DNA from: Caulobacter sp. Root343
GTDB lineage: Bacteria; Pseudomonadota; Alphaproteobacteria; Caulobacterales; Caulobacteraceae
NCBI RefSeq assembly: GCF_001425745.1
Contig: NZ_LMDF01000005.1
Location: 742,472 to 806,471 of the forward strand
Direction: 5' to 3'
Length of the DNA: 64,000 nt
A program made the position numbers and the translations under genes. Positions 29,641-39,178 of this stretch are shown here, piece after piece. Positions within the stretch are counted from its first letter, which is position 1. Each line of letters starts with the position of its first letter. The notes under the pieces are model-generated. The model was not told where the DNA came from. It saw only the letters and a list, made by a program, of their open reading frames with translations, and made no database searches.

Positions 29641-29692
29641 GATCCGCTTCCTCCGGTCAACGCCCCGCGAAGGCTCCTCACGGCGTCTTTAT

Positions 29693-29701
29693 GTATGATA
29701 T
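29693..29701. promoter_or_regulatory. Candidate GntR operator GTATGATAT, site 2
   Basis: Upstream of the GH2 start on an AT-rich island. It is also the left part of a wider dyad GTATG-N10-CATAC (29693-29712). Same 9-mer as site 1 near dgoD. Confidence 0.5.
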
Positions 29702-29822
29702 AATTCGCATACCACGCCCGCGACAAGCGTCGACAATTCGATCTCTCGATCGAAATGCCCATAGGCTTATAAACATAAGTATTATTTATTTTGACTTCGC
29801 ACAGCCGCCCGCGCCTGCGCGC

Positions 29823-31886
29823 TTAGACGGCCGCCGAGGCGATCCCGGCCAAAGCGGTCGGCGCGTTCAGCGATACGTCCAGTCGGCAGTCCAGCCCGTC
29901 GGGCGCGAAGACCATCCGGCTGGCGCCGCCCAGCTCGCCCTTGAGGCTGGTCTCGATCAGCCGTGAGCCGAACCCGCGCCGGATCGGCGCCCGGACCGGC
30001 GGCCCGCCCTGTTCGCGCCAGTGGACGATCAGGCGGCGTTCGCCGTCGGGCTGCAGCAGGAGCCGCCAGGAGACCTGCACCATCCCGGTCGCCGCCGACA
30101 GCGCCCCGTACTTGGCCGCGTTGGTGGCCAGCTCGTGAAACACCAGGCCCAGGGCCACCGCGAACCGCGGCGACAGGTCAACGACCGGTCCGTCCACCCG
30201 GATCTGTTCGGGGGCGTAGGGCGCGAGTTCCTGACCGAGCAGCTCGCCCAGGCTGACCCGCTTCCAGCCGCTGCGGTTCAGCAGGTTGTGGGTCTGAGAC
30301 AGGGCGACCAGCCGCGCCTCGAACTTGTCGCGGAAGTCCTCGGGCGAGTCGGCCCGCCGCGCCGTCTGGGCGGCGATCGACTGCACGGTGGCCAGGGTGT
30401 TCTTGACCCGATGGTTCAGCTCGTTGATCAGCAGGCGTTGCTGCTCCTGGGCGCTCATCGCCTCGGTGACGTCGACATTGCAGCCGGTGTGGCCCAGGAA
30501 CACGCCGTCCGAGTCGAAGCGGGGCGTGCCCTCGCAGCGCAGCCACAGGGTCTGGCCCTGGCGATCGGTGACCCGGGCGAAGATCATGAAGCCGCGCTGC
30601 CGCACGACGGCCTCGGTGAACTCCCGGTGGAAGCTCGGGCGGTCCTCGGGCCGGATCGCGCCGGCCCATCGGGGTCCTGGCATCTCCTCGTGCGAACGCC
30701 CGAACAGCACCTGGTAGTGGCGGTTGACGAAGACCGTCCGCCCTTGCGCGTCGGTCATCCAGATCAGCGCCGGGGCGCTGTCGGCGATCAGCCGGAAGCG
30801 ATCCTCGCTCTCGGCCACGGCGGCGAAGGCGGCGTGGCGATCGGTGACGTCCATCACCACGCCGATCATGCGCGTGGGCCGACCGCGCGCGTCGCTGATC
30901 GCCCGTCCCCGGACATTGATCCAGCATACCTGGCCGTCAGGCCGCACCATGCGGTACTCGGCGTCGTAGTCGACATGGTCCGCCAAGGCCTGGGCCAGCT
31001 GGGCCTCGCGCCGCTCGCGGTCGTCCGGGTGGACGGCGGCCGCCCAGTCGGCCTGGCTCAGGGGCGCGTCGGGCGCGACGCCCACGATCTCGCGCCCGCG
31101 GGCCGAGACGTGCAGCGCACGATGGGGCAGGGCCAGCTCCCAATAGCCGACCCGGCCGGCGTCGAGCGCGCTCAGCACGTCCAGCCGACGGTCATAGAGC
31201 GAGGCCGCCAGGGCCAGGAACAGGATCACCAGGGCGCCGGCCGCGACGGCGAAGGCCAGGACCAGCGGCGGCACGCCCGAGGGCTCCGAAACATGGACCT
31301 CCACCCGCGTCAGGCGCAGGGCGGCCATGGCCGTATAATGCATGCCGACGATCGCCGCGCCCAGCAGCCCGGCCGCGACGGCGCGCCAGAGCATCGAGCG
31401 CTCACCGCGCGCGGCGACCAGGGCCGCGGTCGAGGCGCCGACCGCGATCAGCAGCGAGAACGCCACCAGACGCGGATCATAGCCTAGCGACACGGCCGTC
31501 CGCAGGGCGGCCATGCCGACATAGTGCATCAGGCAGATGCCCGCGCCCATGAACGCGCCGGCCACGGCCACCCGCCGCCACGGCGCGCCGGCTTCGGCCG
31601 CGGTGAAGAACGCGCCGCCGGTGGCCAGGACCGCCACGGCCAGGGACAGGGCGGTCAGCGGCGGATCGTAACGGACGGGCGCGCCGGGATCGAAGCCCAG
31701 CATGGCGATGAAGTGCATCGACCAGATGCTGGCGCCCATGGCGAAGGCGGCCACGCCCAGCCAGACGGTGCGGGCCCGGCCGACATGGGTGCGGACACGC
31801 CGGAAGAGGTCCAGGGCGGTCCACGAGCCTAGAACAGCGACCAATAGAGAAAGCAGCACGAACGCCGGTTGATGAAGGTGCTGCAT
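29823..31886 (-). CDS. MHYT-PAS-PAS HWE-type sensor histidine kinase
   Basis: A 687-residue membrane kinase. The N-terminal MHYT sensor has seven transmembrane helices with the repeated motifs SMHFIAML, LMHYVGMAAL and GMHYTAMAAL, thought to bind metal and sense gases. Two PAS/PAC units follow (ending DVTDRHA and DVTEAMS). The HWE kinase core has NELNHRVKNTLATVQSIA, ELATNAAKYGALS and IVHWREQGG. HWE kinases often act in light or general stress signalling. The start at 31886 (MQHLHQPAF) suits the MHYT domain better than the longer frame. Confidence 0.9.
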   Translation of the reverse strand: MQHLHQPAFVLLSLLVAVLGSWTALDLFRRVRTHVGRARTVWLGVAAFAMGASIWSMHFIAMLGFDPGAPVRYDPPLTALSLAVAVLATGGAFFTAAEAGAPWRRVAVAGAFMGAGICLMHYVGMAALRTAVSLGYDPRLVAFSLLIAVGASTAALVAARGERSMLWRAVAAGLLGAAIVGMHYTAMAALRLTRVEVHVSEPSGVPPLVLAFAVAAGALVILFLALAASLYDRRLDVLSALDAGRVGYWELALPHRALHVSARGREIVGVAPDAPLSQADWAAAVHPDDRERREAQLAQALADHVDYDAEYRMVRPDGQVCWINVRGRAISDARGRPTRMIGVVMDVTDRHAAFAAVAESEDRFRLIADSAPALIWMTDAQGRTVFVNRHYQVLFGRSHEEMPGPRWAGAIRPEDRPSFHREFTEAVVRQRGFMIFARVTDRQGQTLWLRCEGTPRFDSDGVFLGHTGCNVDVTEAMSAQEQQRLLINELNHRVKNTLATVQSIAAQTARRADSPEDFRDKFEARLVALSQTHNLLNRSGWKRVSLGELLGQELAPYAPEQIRVDGPVVDLSPRFAVALGLVFHELATNAAKYGALSAATGMVQVSWRLLLQPDGERRLIVHWREQGGPPVRAPIRRGFGSRLIETSLKGELGGASRMVFAPDGLDCRLDVSLNAPTALAGIASAAV

Positions 31887-32178
31887 ACCGATCCTGCCCC
31901 GGCCCCGAGCTTGGTCTGGCCGAATACGAATGCCAATGGAAAATCGCGGTTCCATCCCCACGGTGGGGCTCGAATCTTAGCTAACCGGAACGCCGGGCCG
32001 CCAATATTTGCCCAATGTCCCGCATGACTTGCCCTCACGCCGCATTTCTCGCGAAAGACGATCTCGGAACGCCCGTCTGGAATGGCGACGAGATCGGTGG
32101 ACGCGCGCCCGACTTCGATTGCCCCGGCCGAAGGAAGCGGGCTAGCTGAAGGCCGGTAGAGGGACGGAACAGCACAGC

Positions 32179-33468
32179 ATGAACGCCATAGCCGACGCGG
32201 TCGTCCCCAAGGGTCGGGTCACCCGCTTTCTGACGACGGCTCCGCCCTGGCTGTTCGCCCTCTACGGCGGCCTGTCGTCGTTCGCCGTCTATTTCGCCAT
32301 GTTCGGCTATCGCAAGCCGTTCACGGCCGCCGCCTTCGTCCATCCGGACGGCTGGCCGTTCGCCTTCGACTTCAAGATCGCCCTGGTGATCGCCCAGGTG
32401 GCCGGCTACGCCACCGCCAAGTTCATCGGGGTCAAGGTGATCTCCGAGATGCAGCCGCACCGGCGGGCGGTGGCCATTCTGACCCTGATCTTCGGGGCCG
32501 AGATGTCGCTGCTGCTGTTCGGCATCCTGCCCACCGTCATCGGGCCGATGGCCCTGTATCTGAACGGCCTGTGCCTGGGGATGATCTGGGGCCTGGTGTT
32601 CGGCTTTCTCGAGGGCCGCCGCCTGACCGAGGTGCTAGGGGCCATGCTGTGCGCCAGCTTCATCCTCTCGTCGGGCGTGGCCAAGTCGGTCGGCAAGATG
32701 CTGTTGCTGTCGAATGTCGACGAGCGCTGGATGCCGGCCGTGTCGGGCCTGATCTTCGCGCCGTTGATGCTGGTCGCCGTGATCGCCCTGGCCCAGCTGC
32801 CGCCGCCGACCCCGCAGGACGAGGCCGAACGCGTGCGCCGCGCGCCGATGGGCGCCAAGGACCGCGCCGCCCTGTTCGCCGCCCACGCTCCGGCCCTGAT
32901 CCTGCTGATCGCCGTCTATGTGATCCTGACCGCCCTGCGCGACTTCCGCGACAACTTCTCGGCCGAGATCTGGGCCGAGCTGGGCTTCAAGAACGCCGCC
33001 TCGATCTTCACCCTGTCGGAGCTGCCGGTGGCGGCGATCGTGCTGGCCGGCCTGGCCGCCCTGATGGGGGTCAAGGACAACCGCCGGGCCGTTGCCTTCA
33101 ACATCGGCTTCGTGGCCCTGGGCTTTGTCTTGCTGGGCGCCTCGACCCTGGCCTATCAGCTGCACGTGCTGCCGCCGGTCTGGTGGATGGTGCTGGCCGG
33201 GGCCGGGCTCTACATGGGTTACACGCCGTTCAACGCCATGCTGTTCGACCGGATGATCGCCGCCACCGGCAAGGTCGGCACGGCGGGGTTCCTGATCTAT
33301 GTCGCCGACTCGTTCGGCTATATCGGCAGCATCTCGCTGCTGCTGGTGAAGTCGTTCGCCAAGCTGAACATCGAGTGGGGCCAGTTCCTGGCCGGCGGGG
33401 CTTATGTCGCCTGCGGCCTGGGCCTGGTCGGACTGTTCTTCGCCAACCGCTTCCTCAGGACGCTCTGA
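32179..33468 (+). CDS. DUF5690 family MFS-like membrane protein
   Basis: A 429-residue protein with about 12 transmembrane helices. The N-terminal motif [19 protein letters not shown] and [16 protein letters not shown] later match my memory of the DUF5690 family, which looks like a major facilitator. The substrate is unknown. It is followed one base later by nhaA, so the two are very likely co-transcribed. Confidence 0.85.
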   Translation: MNAIADAVVPKGRVTRFLTTAPPWLFALYGGLSSFAVYFAMFGYRKPFTAAAFVHPDGWPFAFDFKIALVIAQVAGYATAKFIGVKVISEMQPHRRAVAILTLIFGAEMSLLLFGILPTVIGPMALYLNGLCLGMIWGLVFGFLEGRRLTEVLGAMLCASFILSSGVAKSVGKMLLLSNVDERWMPAVSGLIFAPLMLVAVIALAQLPPPTPQDEAERVRRAPMGAKDRAALFAAHAPALILLIAVYVILTALRDFRDNFSAEIWAELGFKNAASIFTLSELPVAAIVLAGLAALMGVKDNRRAVAFNIGFVALGFVLLGASTLAYQLHVLPPVWWMVLAGAGLYMGYTPFNAMLFDRMIAATGKVGTAGFLIYVADSFGYIGSISLLLVKSFAKLNIEWGQFLAGGAYVACGLGLVGLFFANRFLRTL

Positions 33469-33469
33469 C

Positions 33470-34654
33470 ATGGCCTTGCGGATCATCAGCCTGAGAGCGC
33501 GGCAGGCGCTGAGCCAATTCCTGAAGGACGAGGCGGCCGGCGGCTATGTGCTGATGGCCGCCGCGGCCCTGGCGCTGGTCGTCGCCAACTCGCCTTTGGC
33601 GCCCGCCTATTTCAAGGCCCTGGACCTGCACTTCGGCTTCGCCCTCGGCCCCATGCATCTGGACGAGAGCGTCCTGCACTGGATCAACGACGGGCTGATG
33701 GCCCTGTTCTTCCTGCTGGTCGGGCTGGAGATCAAGCGCGAGGTGCTGGACGGCCAGCTGTCGCGGCCCGCCGACGTGCTGCTGCCCGGGGCGGCCGCCT
33801 TGGGCGGGGTGGCGCTGCCAGCGGTCATCTACCTGGCCTTCAATGCCGGCCATCCGGCCAGCGTCGCCGGCTGGGCGATCCCGTCGGCCACCGACATCGC
33901 CTTCGCGCTCGGGGTCCTGGCCCTGATGGGGCCGCGCGTGCCGACCTCGCTGAAGGTGTTCCTGACCGCCATCGCCATCATGGACGACCTGGCGGCCATC
34001 GTGATCATCGCCCTGTTCTATACCGAGCAGCTGCACCTAGCGGCCCTGGCCGGCGCGGGCGGGGTGCTGCTGGTGCTGATCGTCCTGAACCGGCTGAAGG
34101 TCATCAGCCTCTGGCCCTACCTGCTGCTCGGCGTCGTGCTGTGGTTCCTGGTGCTGGAGTCGGGCATCCACGCCACCCTGGCCGGCGTCGCCCTGGCCCT
34201 GACCATCCCGCTGCGCCCCGGCGGCGACTGCCCGCTGCACCGGCTGGAGCACGCCCTGCACAAGCCCGTCGCCTTCGGGGTGACGCCGATCTTCGGCTTC
34301 GCCAACGCCGGGCTTTCGTTCGCCGGGATCGGCCTGGCCGCCCTGCTGGATCCCGTGCCGCTGGGCGTGGCCTTGGGTCTCTTCGTCGGCAAGCAGCTGG
34401 GCGTGTTCGGCGTCGCCTTCGGCCTGATCAAGCTGGGCTGGGCGCGCCTGCCGCGCGGGGCTTCGTTCGGTCAGCTCTACGGCGTGGCGGCCCTGTGCGG
34501 CGTGGGCTTCACCATGAGCCTGTTCATCGGCGCCCTGGCCTTCAAGGATCCGCACCTGGTCGACGAGACCAAGATCGGCGTGCTGGCCGGCTCGCTGGCC
34601 TCGGCGCTGCTGGGCATGGCGATCCTGCGGGCGGCGAAGCCGGGGAGGGAGTAG
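33470..34654 (+). CDS. nhaA: Na+/H+ antiporter NhaA
   Basis: A 394-residue, 11-12 helix antiporter exchanging cytoplasmic Na+ for external protons. The ion-binding pair of Asp residues is in [20 protein letters not shown]. Other family marks are [31 protein letters not shown] and [16 protein letters not shown]. The start at 33470, one base after the DUF5690 stop, fits the family; no separate promoter is visible. Confidence 0.95.
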   Translation: MALRIISLRARQALSQFLKDEAAGGYVLMAAAALALVVANSPLAPAYFKALDLHFGFALGPMHLDESVLHWINDGLMALFFLLVGLEIKREVLDGQLSRPADVLLPGAAALGGVALPAVIYLAFNAGHPASVAGWAIPSATDIAFALGVLALMGPRVPTSLKVFLTAIAIMDDLAAIVIIALFYTEQLHLAALAGAGGVLLVLIVLNRLKVISLWPYLLLGVVLWFLVLESGIHATLAGVALALTIPLRPGGDCPLHRLEHALHKPVAFGVTPIFGFANAGLSFAGIGLAALLDPVPLGVALGLFVGKQLGVFGVAFGLIKLGWARLPRGASFGQLYGVAALCGVGFTMSLFIGALAFKDPHLVDETKIGVLAGSLASALLGMAILRAAKPGRE

Positions 34655-34665
34655 TCCGAACAAAT

Positions 34666-34764
34666 TGTCATCCCGGACAAGCGCGTAGCGCGCAGATCCG
34701 GGACCGCAGGAAGCGCTGAGCTTGGGCGGTCCCGGCTCTCCGCTTCGCTACGGCCGGGATGACA
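34666..34764. repeat. Intergenic palindromic repeat overlapping the lrp 3' end
   Basis: TGTCATCCCGG (34666-34676) and CCGGGATGACA (34754-34764) are exact inverted ends, with inner hairpins such as GCGCGTAGCGCGC and GCTCTCCGCTTCGCTACGGC. Its right 17 bases encode the last codons and stop of the Lrp-family gene. Confidence 0.7.
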
Positions 34765-35251
34765 GGGTAGGGAGATCCTCCGCTCCCACCGGCGCACTCA
34801 AACCCACCTTGGTCCGCTCCATCACCACCGATGTCCGGAAGCGCCGAACGTTGCCGTTCTCGAAGAACAGCCGGTGGGTCAGGGCCTCGAAGTCGGCCAT
34901 GTCCTTGGCCAGGCAGACCAGGGCGAAGTCGCTCTCGCCGGTGACGTAATAGGCCTGCTGCACCTGCGGCTCGTCGCGGATCGCGGCGCGGAAGGCGGCC
35001 AGCTGCTCGCGCCGCTCGCGCTCCAGCTCGACCATGATCACGAAGGTCATCGGCTGGCCCACGGCGGCCGGGTTCAACACCGCGACCTCGCGCTCGATCA
35101 CGCCGGTCGAGCGCAGCCGCTTCAGCCGCCGCTGCACCGAGGCCACCGACAGGCCGCACGCGTGAGCCAGGGCGTCGATGCCCAGGGTGGCGTCCCGCTG
35201 CAGCTGGTCCAGCAGAATGCGGTCGGCCTTGTCGAACGTCGAGACAGACAT
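34748..35251 (-). CDS. Lrp/AsnC family transcriptional regulator
   Basis: A 167-residue regulator with N-terminal helix-turn-helix (ALAHACGLSVASVQRRLKRL) and a C-terminal RAM ligand-binding domain (YYVTGESDFALVCLAKDMADFE). Such regulators usually bind amino acids. It is divergent from the PLP-dependent lyase across 101 bases, so that gene is the likely target. The C-terminal residues after VGAED are repeat-derived and probably not functional. Confidence 0.92.
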   Translation of the reverse strand: MSVSTFDKADRILLDQLQRDATLGIDALAHACGLSVASVQRRLKRLRSTGVIEREVAVLNPAAVGQPMTFVIMVELERERREQLAAFRAAIRDEPQVQQAYYVTGESDFALVCLAKDMADFEALTHRLFFENGNVRRFRTSVVMERTKVGLSAPVGAEDLPTLSSRP

Positions 35252-35352
35252 GATCGCTTTCGCTCACACTGAAGTTCAATTTCGGGAAACTTAGTCGACT
35301 CCTCCTCGCCAGGCGAGACAAACAGCGCGCCGATCTCCGCTAGCTTGGCGAC

Positions 35353-36336
35353 ATGACCGACGTCCCGACCTTCCGCCCCGATCCCGAAGCGCCCCGCCGC
35401 ACCCTCGGCGCCCTGCCCGGCTTCGCGGCCACGCCGCTGCGCAGCCTGCTTCAGCCGAACGGGCCCACCGTACTGATCAAGGACGAGCGCGACCGCATGG
35501 GTCTGGGCGCGTTCAAGGCCGTCGGCGGGATCCACGCGGTGGCGGTGCTGCTGGACGAGATCCGCCGCGAAGATCCCGACGCGGCTCCGACCTTCGTCTG
35601 CGCCAGCGCCGGCAACCACGGCTTCGCCGTCGCCGCCGGGGCGCGGCTGTTCGGGGCCAAGGCCCGCATCCATCTCTCCCGCGCGACGCCCTCCATCTTC
35701 GTCGATCGCCTGGAGGCCGCCGGGGCCGAGGTCGTGATCAGCGACGGCCGCTACGACGACATCCTGCTGGACGCCAAGGCCGACGCGGCGGCCACGGGGG
35801 CGATCCTGCTGTCCGACACCGCCGACGGCGACCACGTCCGGCCGCCGGCCCTGGTCATGGAGGGCTACACGATCATCGCCGAGGAGCTGCGGACGGTGTT
35901 CGAGGTCTCGGGCCGCTGGCCGACGGACGTCTATCTTCAGGCGGGAGTTGGCGGCCTGGCCGGCGCGATCGCCCACATGATCCGCGCGACCTGGCGCCAG
36001 CAGCCCCGCCTCGTGATCGTCGAGCCCGACGCCGCGCCCTGCCTGGCCGCCAGCGCCCAAGCCCGCCGGCCGGTGCGGGTCGAGGGTCCGGACTCGATCA
36101 TGGGGCGGCTGGACTGTAAGGCGCCGTCGGTCCTGGCCCACGCCATCCTGGCCCGCTGCGACGTCGACTACGCGACCGTCGGCGACGCCGCCGCCCGGAC
36201 CGCCGCCGACCACCTGGCCTTCGCCGGCCTGGCCACCACGCCCTCGGGCGCGGCCGGCTTCGCCGCCTATCTGGCGGAGACCCTGTCGCCGGACGCCCGC
36301 CCCCTGATCTTCCTGACCGAAGGACCGCTGTCGTGA
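35353..36336 (+). CDS. PLP-dependent ammonia-lyase, diaminopropionate type
   Basis: A 327-residue fold-type II PLP enzyme. The lysine that binds PLP is in GLGAFKAVGG; SAGNHG and GVGGLAGA bind the cofactor phosphate; TTPSGAAG is near the end. The RDRMGLGAFKAVGG motif is closest to diaminopropionate ammonia-lyase, but the protein is shorter than E. coli YgeX (about 400 residues), so threonine- or serine-type dehydratase activity is possible. It is translationally coupled to the GST gene and divergent from the Lrp regulator. Confidence 0.82.
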   Translation: MTDVPTFRPDPEAPRRTLGALPGFAATPLRSLLQPNGPTVLIKDERDRMGLGAFKAVGGIHAVAVLLDEIRREDPDAAPTFVCASAGNHGFAVAAGARLFGAKARIHLSRATPSIFVDRLEAAGAEVVISDGRYDDILLDAKADAAATGAILLSDTADGDHVRPPALVMEGYTIIAEELRTVFEVSGRWPTDVYLQAGVGGLAGAIAHMIRATWRQQPRLVIVEPDAAPCLAASAQARRPVRVEGPDSIMGRLDCKAPSVLAHAILARCDVDYATVGDAAARTAADHLAFAGLATTPSGAAGFAAYLAETLSPDARPLIFLTEGPLS

Positions 36337-36953
36337 AGCTGCTCTACCAGACTCACTCGCCGTTCGCCCGCAAGGCCCTGGTCTTCGCCCATGAGGCCGG
36401 CCTGGCCGACCGCGTCGCGGTGATCCACCACGAGACCAGCCCCACCGCCCGCAACGAGACGGTCTTCGCCCTGAACCCGCTGGGCAAGGTGCCGGTGCTG
36501 ATCACGCATGAAGGCGAAGCGATCTTCGATTCCGGGGTGATCTGCCAGTATCTGGACGGCCTGCACGGCGGCGTCCCACTGATCCCCGCCGACCCGGCTG
36601 CGCGCATCGCCGCCCTGCGTTTGCAGGCCGTGGCCGACGGCCTGTCGGAGGCCGGGATCCTGGTCCGCTGGGAGACCACCCGCCGCCCGCCCGAACTGCG
36701 CTATCCGGCGCTGGGCGAAGGTCATCTGGCCAAGGTGGCGGCCGGCTGCGCCTTCCTGGAGGCCAGCTTCGAACCGCGCGAGACGCCCGGCCTCGCCGAG
36801 GTCGCCATCGCCACGGCGCTGAGCTGGCTGGAGTTCCGCGCCGTGTACGCCTTCCGCTCCGACTGCCCGCGCCTGACCGCCTGGTACGACGCCTTCAGCC
36901 AGCGCCCCTCGATGCGCGCCACGGCGCTGGAAGGCGAGACCGTGGACGTCTGA
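36333..36953 (+). CDS. Glutathione S-transferase family protein
   Basis: A 206-residue cytoplasmic protein. The N-terminal thioredoxin-like domain begins KLLYQTHSPFARKAL, with Ser in the catalytic position, and contains NPLGKVPVL and IFDSGVICQYLD for glutathione binding. The helical domain follows. The GTG start overlaps the lyase stop (GTGA), so expression is coupled. Confidence 0.9.
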   Translation: MKLLYQTHSPFARKALVFAHEAGLADRVAVIHHETSPTARNETVFALNPLGKVPVLITHEGEAIFDSGVICQYLDGLHGGVPLIPADPAARIAALRLQAVADGLSEAGILVRWETTRRPPELRYPALGEGHLAKVAAGCAFLEASFEPRETPGLAEVAIATALSWLEFRAVYAFRSDCPRLTAWYDAFSQRPSMRATALEGETVDV

Positions 36954-37027
36954 AACATACCCGCCTTGAGCCAGTCACGCTTTGGCGCGAGGATAGGGAT
37001 GGCGGGCGCCAACTGGAGTGGAATGAC

Positions 37028-37414
37028 ATGCGTTTGCTGATCGGATCCGCCGCGCTGTGCGCGCTGCTCGTCGCCGGGCCCGCGCTGGCCGGCGACGCGC
37101 CGAAAACCAAGTCCGACCGGTCCTGCTTCCGGTCCGACGACGTCAACGGCTTCACGGTCGTCGACGACCAGACCGTCGACGTGACGATCACCCCGAAAAA
37201 CGTCTACCGCCTGACGCTGTTCGCGCCGTCGCCCGACATCGACTGGTCGCTGCGCATCGGCATCGACTCGCGCGGCCGATCCTGGGTCTGCCAAGGCTAT
37301 GACGCCGACATCGTGGTGCCGGCCGCCATCACCGGCCTGCGACGCTATCCGGTGACCGAGGTCCGCAAGCTGACCCCGGAAGAGATCGCGGCCTCGAGGA
37401 AGAAGAAAGGCTGA
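37028..37414 (+). CDS. DUF6491 family secreted protein
   Basis: A 128-residue protein with a signal peptide (residues 1-21, ending ALAG). The motif DRSCFRSDDVNGFTVVDD and a second Cys in WVCQGYDADI match what I recall of DUF6491, a periplasmic family of unknown function. The C-terminus is basic (RKKKG). Confidence 0.75.
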   Translation: MRLLIGSAALCALLVAGPALAGDAPKTKSDRSCFRSDDVNGFTVVDDQTVDVTITPKNVYRLTLFAPSPDIDWSLRIGIDSRGRSWVCQGYDADIVVPAAITGLRRYPVTEVRKLTPEEIAASRKKKG

Positions 37415-37476
37415 GCCGTTGCGGCGCGCCAGGTCGCGCTCTAAGCTCGCCTCAATCTTGAGGTGAGCGGACACAG

Positions 37477-38268
37477 ATGACGACCTTGGACGCCGTCGGC
37501 GGCACATTTGATTTCGGCCGCGTGGTGCAGCGGACCTTTCAGGTCATCGGCCAGAACCTGGGCCTGTTCGCGTTGTGCGCGCTGGTGCTGGTGGTCGCGC
37601 CCGCCTTCATCGGCACATTGATCGGACTGAAAACCCAGCTGGCGGAGCAGGCTTTCTCGCCCGCCAGCCTCCTGGGTGGGCTCGCCGCAGGCGTTGGCGG
37701 CCTGATCCTGCAGGGCATGGTGGTCCACACCGTCGTCGCGCGGCTGAATGGTCGCTCCGTGCCGTTCGGCGACTCGTTGAGGGCCGGCGCGCGCTTCATG
37801 CTGCCGCTGCTGGGCCTGGGCATTGTCCAGACACTGGGTGTGATGGTGGGCTTCGTGCTGCTGTTCGTGCCGGGGCTAATCCTGGCGGTGATGTGGGCGG
37901 TGTCGGCCCCCAGCATGGTCGTCGAGGAACGCGGCGTCTTCGAGAGCCTGCAGCGCAGTCGCGACCTGACCCGCGGCCACCGCTGGTCGATCTTCGGCCT
38001 GCTTGTCGTCTACACCATCCTGAGCATGATCGTCGGCGGCGTGGTCGCCGGCGTCGGCTTCGCGGCGGGGATGAGCGGCGTGCGCGGCGTGCCCGCGGGC
38101 CCGCTGACGACCTACACCCCGATGGTGGTGATCTCGACCTTCCTGTCGTCACTGACCAACGGCTTCCAAGGCGTGCTGGTCGCGGCGGGCGCGGCGTCGA
38201 TCTATTACGAGCTGCGCACGACCAAGGAAGGCGTCGCGCCCGAACAGATGGCTTCGGTCTTCGACTGA
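37477..38268 (+). CDS. Multi-pass membrane protein, YciC/GDPD-membrane-domain-like
   Basis: A 263-residue protein with about six transmembrane helices. The start FDFGRVVQRTFQVIGQNLGLF and the motif FESLQRSRDLTRGHRWSIFGL are typical of the family annotated as membrane-anchoring glycerophosphoryl diester phosphodiesterase-like or YciC. No catalytic residues can be named. It converges on the RDD gene with a 22-base gap. Confidence 0.75.
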   Translation: MTTLDAVGGTFDFGRVVQRTFQVIGQNLGLFALCALVLVVAPAFIGTLIGLKTQLAEQAFSPASLLGGLAAGVGGLILQGMVVHTVVARLNGRSVPFGDSLRAGARFMLPLLGLGIVQTLGVMVGFVLLFVPGLILAVMWAVSAPSMVVEERGVFESLQRSRDLTRGHRWSIFGLLVVYTILSMIVGGVVAGVGFAAGMSGVRGVPAGPLTTYTPMVVISTFLSSLTNGFQGVLVAAGAASIYYELRTTKEGVAPEQMASVFD

Positions 38269-38290
38269 GGCTCGCCGTCAGACGTCGCGC

Positions 38291-39178
38291 CTAGACGTCG
38301 TGTTTGTCGCGGCGTCGCACGCCCATCAGCAGCCGCGCCTCCAACCGCTTTCGCAGGGCCGCGTAGTAGGCGCTGAGGAAGTCGTAGTCGTCCTCGTCGG
38401 CCGCCCGGATCCAGCCGATCTTGCCGACGATGCGGTCGGCCACGGCCCGCAGGGTGCGGCGGTCGCGCTGGCGTAGGACGTCCTCCAGCACGTGCAGCTC
38501 CTTGGCCCCGTAAGCGTCCATCTGCTCGACCGTGAAGGCGTAGCGGGCCAAGCGCTGGGCGCCCTCGTCGGCCATGTCGCGGGTCAGGGCCCGCTTGGGC
38601 GTCCGCACCACCCAGGTGCCGCCGACCAGGTCGCCGACCCGCAGGCGATCGGCGTTGAACAGCGGGAACAACGCGAAGATTGCCGCCCACGCGAAGCCCA
38701 GCAGGTACATCCAGCTCTCGACCCCGCCGTCGCCGGTCGGGGCGAACAGGATGATGATCGGCAGGAACACCTCCAGCTCGCGCATGGCGTTGCGCGCGAA
38801 GATCGCCCCGGGCCGCAGCCGGCCGCCGTCGCGGGCGGCGACGCGCAGGCCCATGATCCGCTTGCCCGGCGTGGCGGCCGCCGCCGACAGCTCGAAGCCG
38901 ACGAAGTAGAAATTGCGCAGCAGGAAGAAGCCCAGCAGCCAGATCACCGCCATCAGCTCCGCGCCCTTGCCCCCCATGGCCCCGATCGCGCCCAGGCCCA
39001 GCAGCAGCACCGCCAGCGAGGCGACGATCAGCACGCCGACGATGATCGCCGCGTCCAACAGGAAGGCCCCGGCCCGCTGGCCGGCGTCGCCCAGCTCCAG
39101 CCGCAGGTCGACGCCCTCGGGCGTGACGAAGGCGCGGGTCATCCTGGCTTCGAGCGGGACGGTCGCGGCCTTAGCCAT
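38291..39178 (-). CDS. RDD family membrane protein
   Basis: A 295-residue protein. The RDD domain, about residues 25-190, has three or four helices with the motifs DAGQRAGAFLLDAAII, TPGKRIMGLRV and ADRLRVGDLVGGTWVV. A soluble charged C-terminal tail follows. It is the last gene of the six-gene minus-strand operon and overlaps the preceding stop by 8 bases. Confidence 0.88.
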   Translation of the reverse strand: MAKAATVPLEARMTRAFVTPEGVDLRLELGDAGQRAGAFLLDAAIIVGVLIVASLAVLLLGLGAIGAMGGKGAELMAVIWLLGFFLLRNFYFVGFELSAAAATPGKRIMGLRVAARDGGRLRPGAIFARNAMRELEVFLPIIILFAPTGDGGVESWMYLLGFAWAAIFALFPLFNADRLRVGDLVGGTWVVRTPKRALTRDMADEGAQRLARYAFTVEQMDAYGAKELHVLEDVLRQRDRRTLRAVADRIVGKIGWIRAADEDDYDFLSAYYAALRKRLEARLLMGVRRRDKHDV

